DNA of 64,000 nt, from contig NZ_CP036319.1 in NCBI RefSeq assembly GCF_007752935.1, forward strand, positions 3,100,001 through 3,164,000, written 5' to 3'. Made by a program: the position numbers and the translations under genes. Below are positions 62,752 to 64,000 of the stretch, piece by piece. How positions within the stretch are numbered: the first letter of the stretch is position 1; each line of letters starts with the position of its first letter. This DNA comes from Crateriforma conspicua (GTDB lineage: Bacteria > Planctomycetota > Planctomycetia > Pirellulales > Pirellulaceae). A model generated the notes under the pieces. That model did not search any database, was not told the DNA's origin, and was given only the letters and a program-made list of their open reading frames with translations.

Positions 62752-64000
62752 ATGCCCAGCGAACGCCCCACCACCGACCGGAAAGCTCTGCAAGTCAATC
62801 TGGATTCCCGACGCTATGGATCGTTCGCCGAAATTGGTGCCGGCCAAGAAGTCGTTCGGTGGTTCTTTCGCGTCGGTGCTGCCGCTGGCACGATCGCCAA
62901 AAGCATGTCCGCCTATGACATGTCCGTCAGCGACGCGATCTATGGCAAATGCGACCGCTACGTTTGTCGCCAGCGGTTGGAAGACATGCTGGATCGCGAA
63001 CACAAATTGAACTTGGAACGGTTGCGTGAAAGCCGTGGCGATTCGACCGCCTTCTTTGCGTTCGCCGACACTGTTTCGGCCCGCAACTATCACGGCACCA
63101 ACGAATGCCACGGATGGATGGGGATTCGTTTCCAGGCACACCCGCGGGACGAAGACAGCCAGATCATCATTCACGTCCGAATGCTGGACAAGAACATGGA
63201 AGCACAGCAAGAAGCGCTCGGTATCGTCGGCGTGAACTTGTTGTACGGTGCGTTCTTCATGCACCACGAACCCGAACAATTGCTCGAATCGTTGTTGGAC
63301 AATCTGTCGACGCAGCGGATCGAGATCGACATGATTGAGTTTTCCGGCATCGCATTCCGTCACGTTGACAACCGGGTGATGAGCCTGCGATTGGTGCAGC
63401 TGGGACTCAGTAACGCCGCAATGTTCTCCGCATCGGGCGACGTCCTACAGCCGTCGGAAGTCCTGTACAAGCGACCGATTCTGGTCGAACGCGGCAGCTT
63501 TCGCCCGGTCACCCATGTCAACTTGGACATGCTGTCGGCCGCACGGGAAAGCTTCAAAAAGGAAGCCGACGTGGAAGAGGACCGCATCGTCCAATTGGCC
63601 GAAATCACCATGCGGAATTTGCAAGCCAACGGCGACATCGATCTGCGTGACTTCCTGGCCCGCGCCGACACCTTGGCCGCATGCGGCATGACGGTGTTGA
63701 TCTCCGACTACTTCGAATTTTATCGCTTGGCCGCCTACCTTTCGCGGTACACGAAAGAGCGGATCGGGATCACGCTGGGTGCCGGCAGCCTGGCCGAACT
63801 GTTCAACGAAAAGTATTACACCGGTCTGGAAGGCGGCATCTTGGAATCGTTCGGACGCATGTTCAAGAACGATTTGAAGCTGTACATCTACCCGCTGTTG
63901 GATCGCGAAACGGGCACACTGACGACGGTCGACAACCTTTCGGTCTCGCCCGACTTGGACAAGCTTTATCACTATTTGGTCGACACCGGGTGCATCGAAC
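62752..64000 (+). CDS. conserved protein, cut by window edge
   Basis: An open frame runs from ATG 62752 to the right edge (416 codons) without a stop. It begins LDSRRYGSFAEIGAGQEVVRWFF, continues GAAAGTIAKSMSAYDMSVSD and IYGKCDRYVCRQRLEDML, and later AACGMTVLISDYFEFYRL. This is a widespread cytosolic family often labelled TonB-dependent receptor or nicotinate nucleotide adenylyltransferase without evidence; it lacks any membrane barrel or signal. Its role is unknown. Reverse-strand frames here are shadows. Confidence 0.8.
   Translation, partial: MPSERPTTDRKALQVNLDSRRYGSFAEIGAGQEVVRWFFRVGAAAGTIAKSMSAYDMSVSDAIYGKCDRYVCRQRLEDMLDREHKLNLERLRESRGDSTAFFAFADTVSARNYHGTNECHGWMGIRFQAHPRDEDSQIIIHVRMLDKNMEAQQEALGIVGVNLLYGAFFMHHEPEQLLESLLDNLSTQRIEIDMIEFSGIAFRHVDNRVMSLRLVQLGLSNAAMFSASGDVLQPSEVLYKRPILVERGSFRPVTHVNLDMLSAARESFKKEADVEEDRIVQLAEITMRNLQANGDIDLRDFLARADTLAACGMTVLISDYFEFYRLAAYLSRYTKERIGITLGAGSLAELFNEKYYTGLEGGILESFGRMFKNDLKLYIYPLLDRETGTLTTVDNLSVSPDLDKLYHYLVDTGCIE

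Noticed and set aside
62683-63972. Two reverse frames near the right edge
   Set aside because: Both are shadows of the conserved forward protein that runs off the window.

Overview
The window is a gene-dense, GC-rich chromosomal segment from a planctomycete, most likely of the Pirellulaceae (Rhodopirellula/Crateriforma type). The lineage is inferred from lineage-typical families seen together: a DUF1559 pseudopilin-like protein ending in an H-x-G...DG box, a giant secreted DUF11/SdrD-B protein with an N-terminal LERLDRREVLA-type planctomycete extracellular motif, a BBP7-type outer-membrane barrel protein, a PEP-CTERM GDSL hydrolase, and an ECF sigma factor. No rRNA, tRNA, CRISPR array, phage or insertion sequence was recognised, so this reads as core chromosome with lineage-specific envelope genes.

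Layout. 0-8.6 kb: DUF1559 protein; divergent queE/queF (queuosine precursor); a TIM-barrel epimerase; slyX; a two-gene lipoprotein unit resembling LpoB plus its COG3014-like partner (peptidoglycan synthase regulation); a poly-aspartate protein; a DegT-type aminotransferase. 8.7-20.9 kb: yajC-secDF (Sec translocon accessory), a strong terminator, an EamA transporter, parAB with a parS-like site, a DUF1015 protein, an eight-haem membrane cytochrome, a small membrane protein and an ElaA-type acetyltransferase. 20.9-29.7 kb: PEP-CTERM GDSL hydrolase, ahcY, trpF, then a rightward block with a membrane protein, an ExeA-like ATPase with a long acidic tail, a translationally coupled small protein, a Dpm1-like glycosyltransferase and a small MshEN-like protein. 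30-37 kb: imuA-imuB mutagenesis cassette beside a small protein with an N-terminal beta-clamp-binding pentapeptide, lapA, a membrane protein, and eboE-pdxJ. 37-49 kb: M1 metallopeptidase with a DUF6702 partner, a CinA homologue with a degenerate C-terminal domain, a secreted protein, fxsA, then the giant repeat protein and BBP7 protein. 49.5-64 kb: a three-unit tandem repeat array, a sigma-54 activator, a secreted protein with a degenerate receiver domain, a TadE/TadE/vWA pilus-associated operon, pheT, an ECF sigma factor, an NHL-repeat protein, tsaC/sua5, aqpZ and a conserved protein cut by the right edge.

Much of the window serves the cell envelope: secretion (YajC/SecDF), peptidoglycan control (LpoB-like pair), surface and sorted proteins, Tad-like pseudopilins and a possible glycan/secretion ATPase block. 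Housekeeping genes are scattered singly between these. Start codons were moved inward where a long upstream extension lacked family similarity; several starts are GTG or TTG and are flagged. The most unusual items are the clamp-motif protein beside imuAB, the secreted degenerate receiver, the ATPase/acidic-tail block, the tandem and inverted repeats, and the short PheT and CinA variants.
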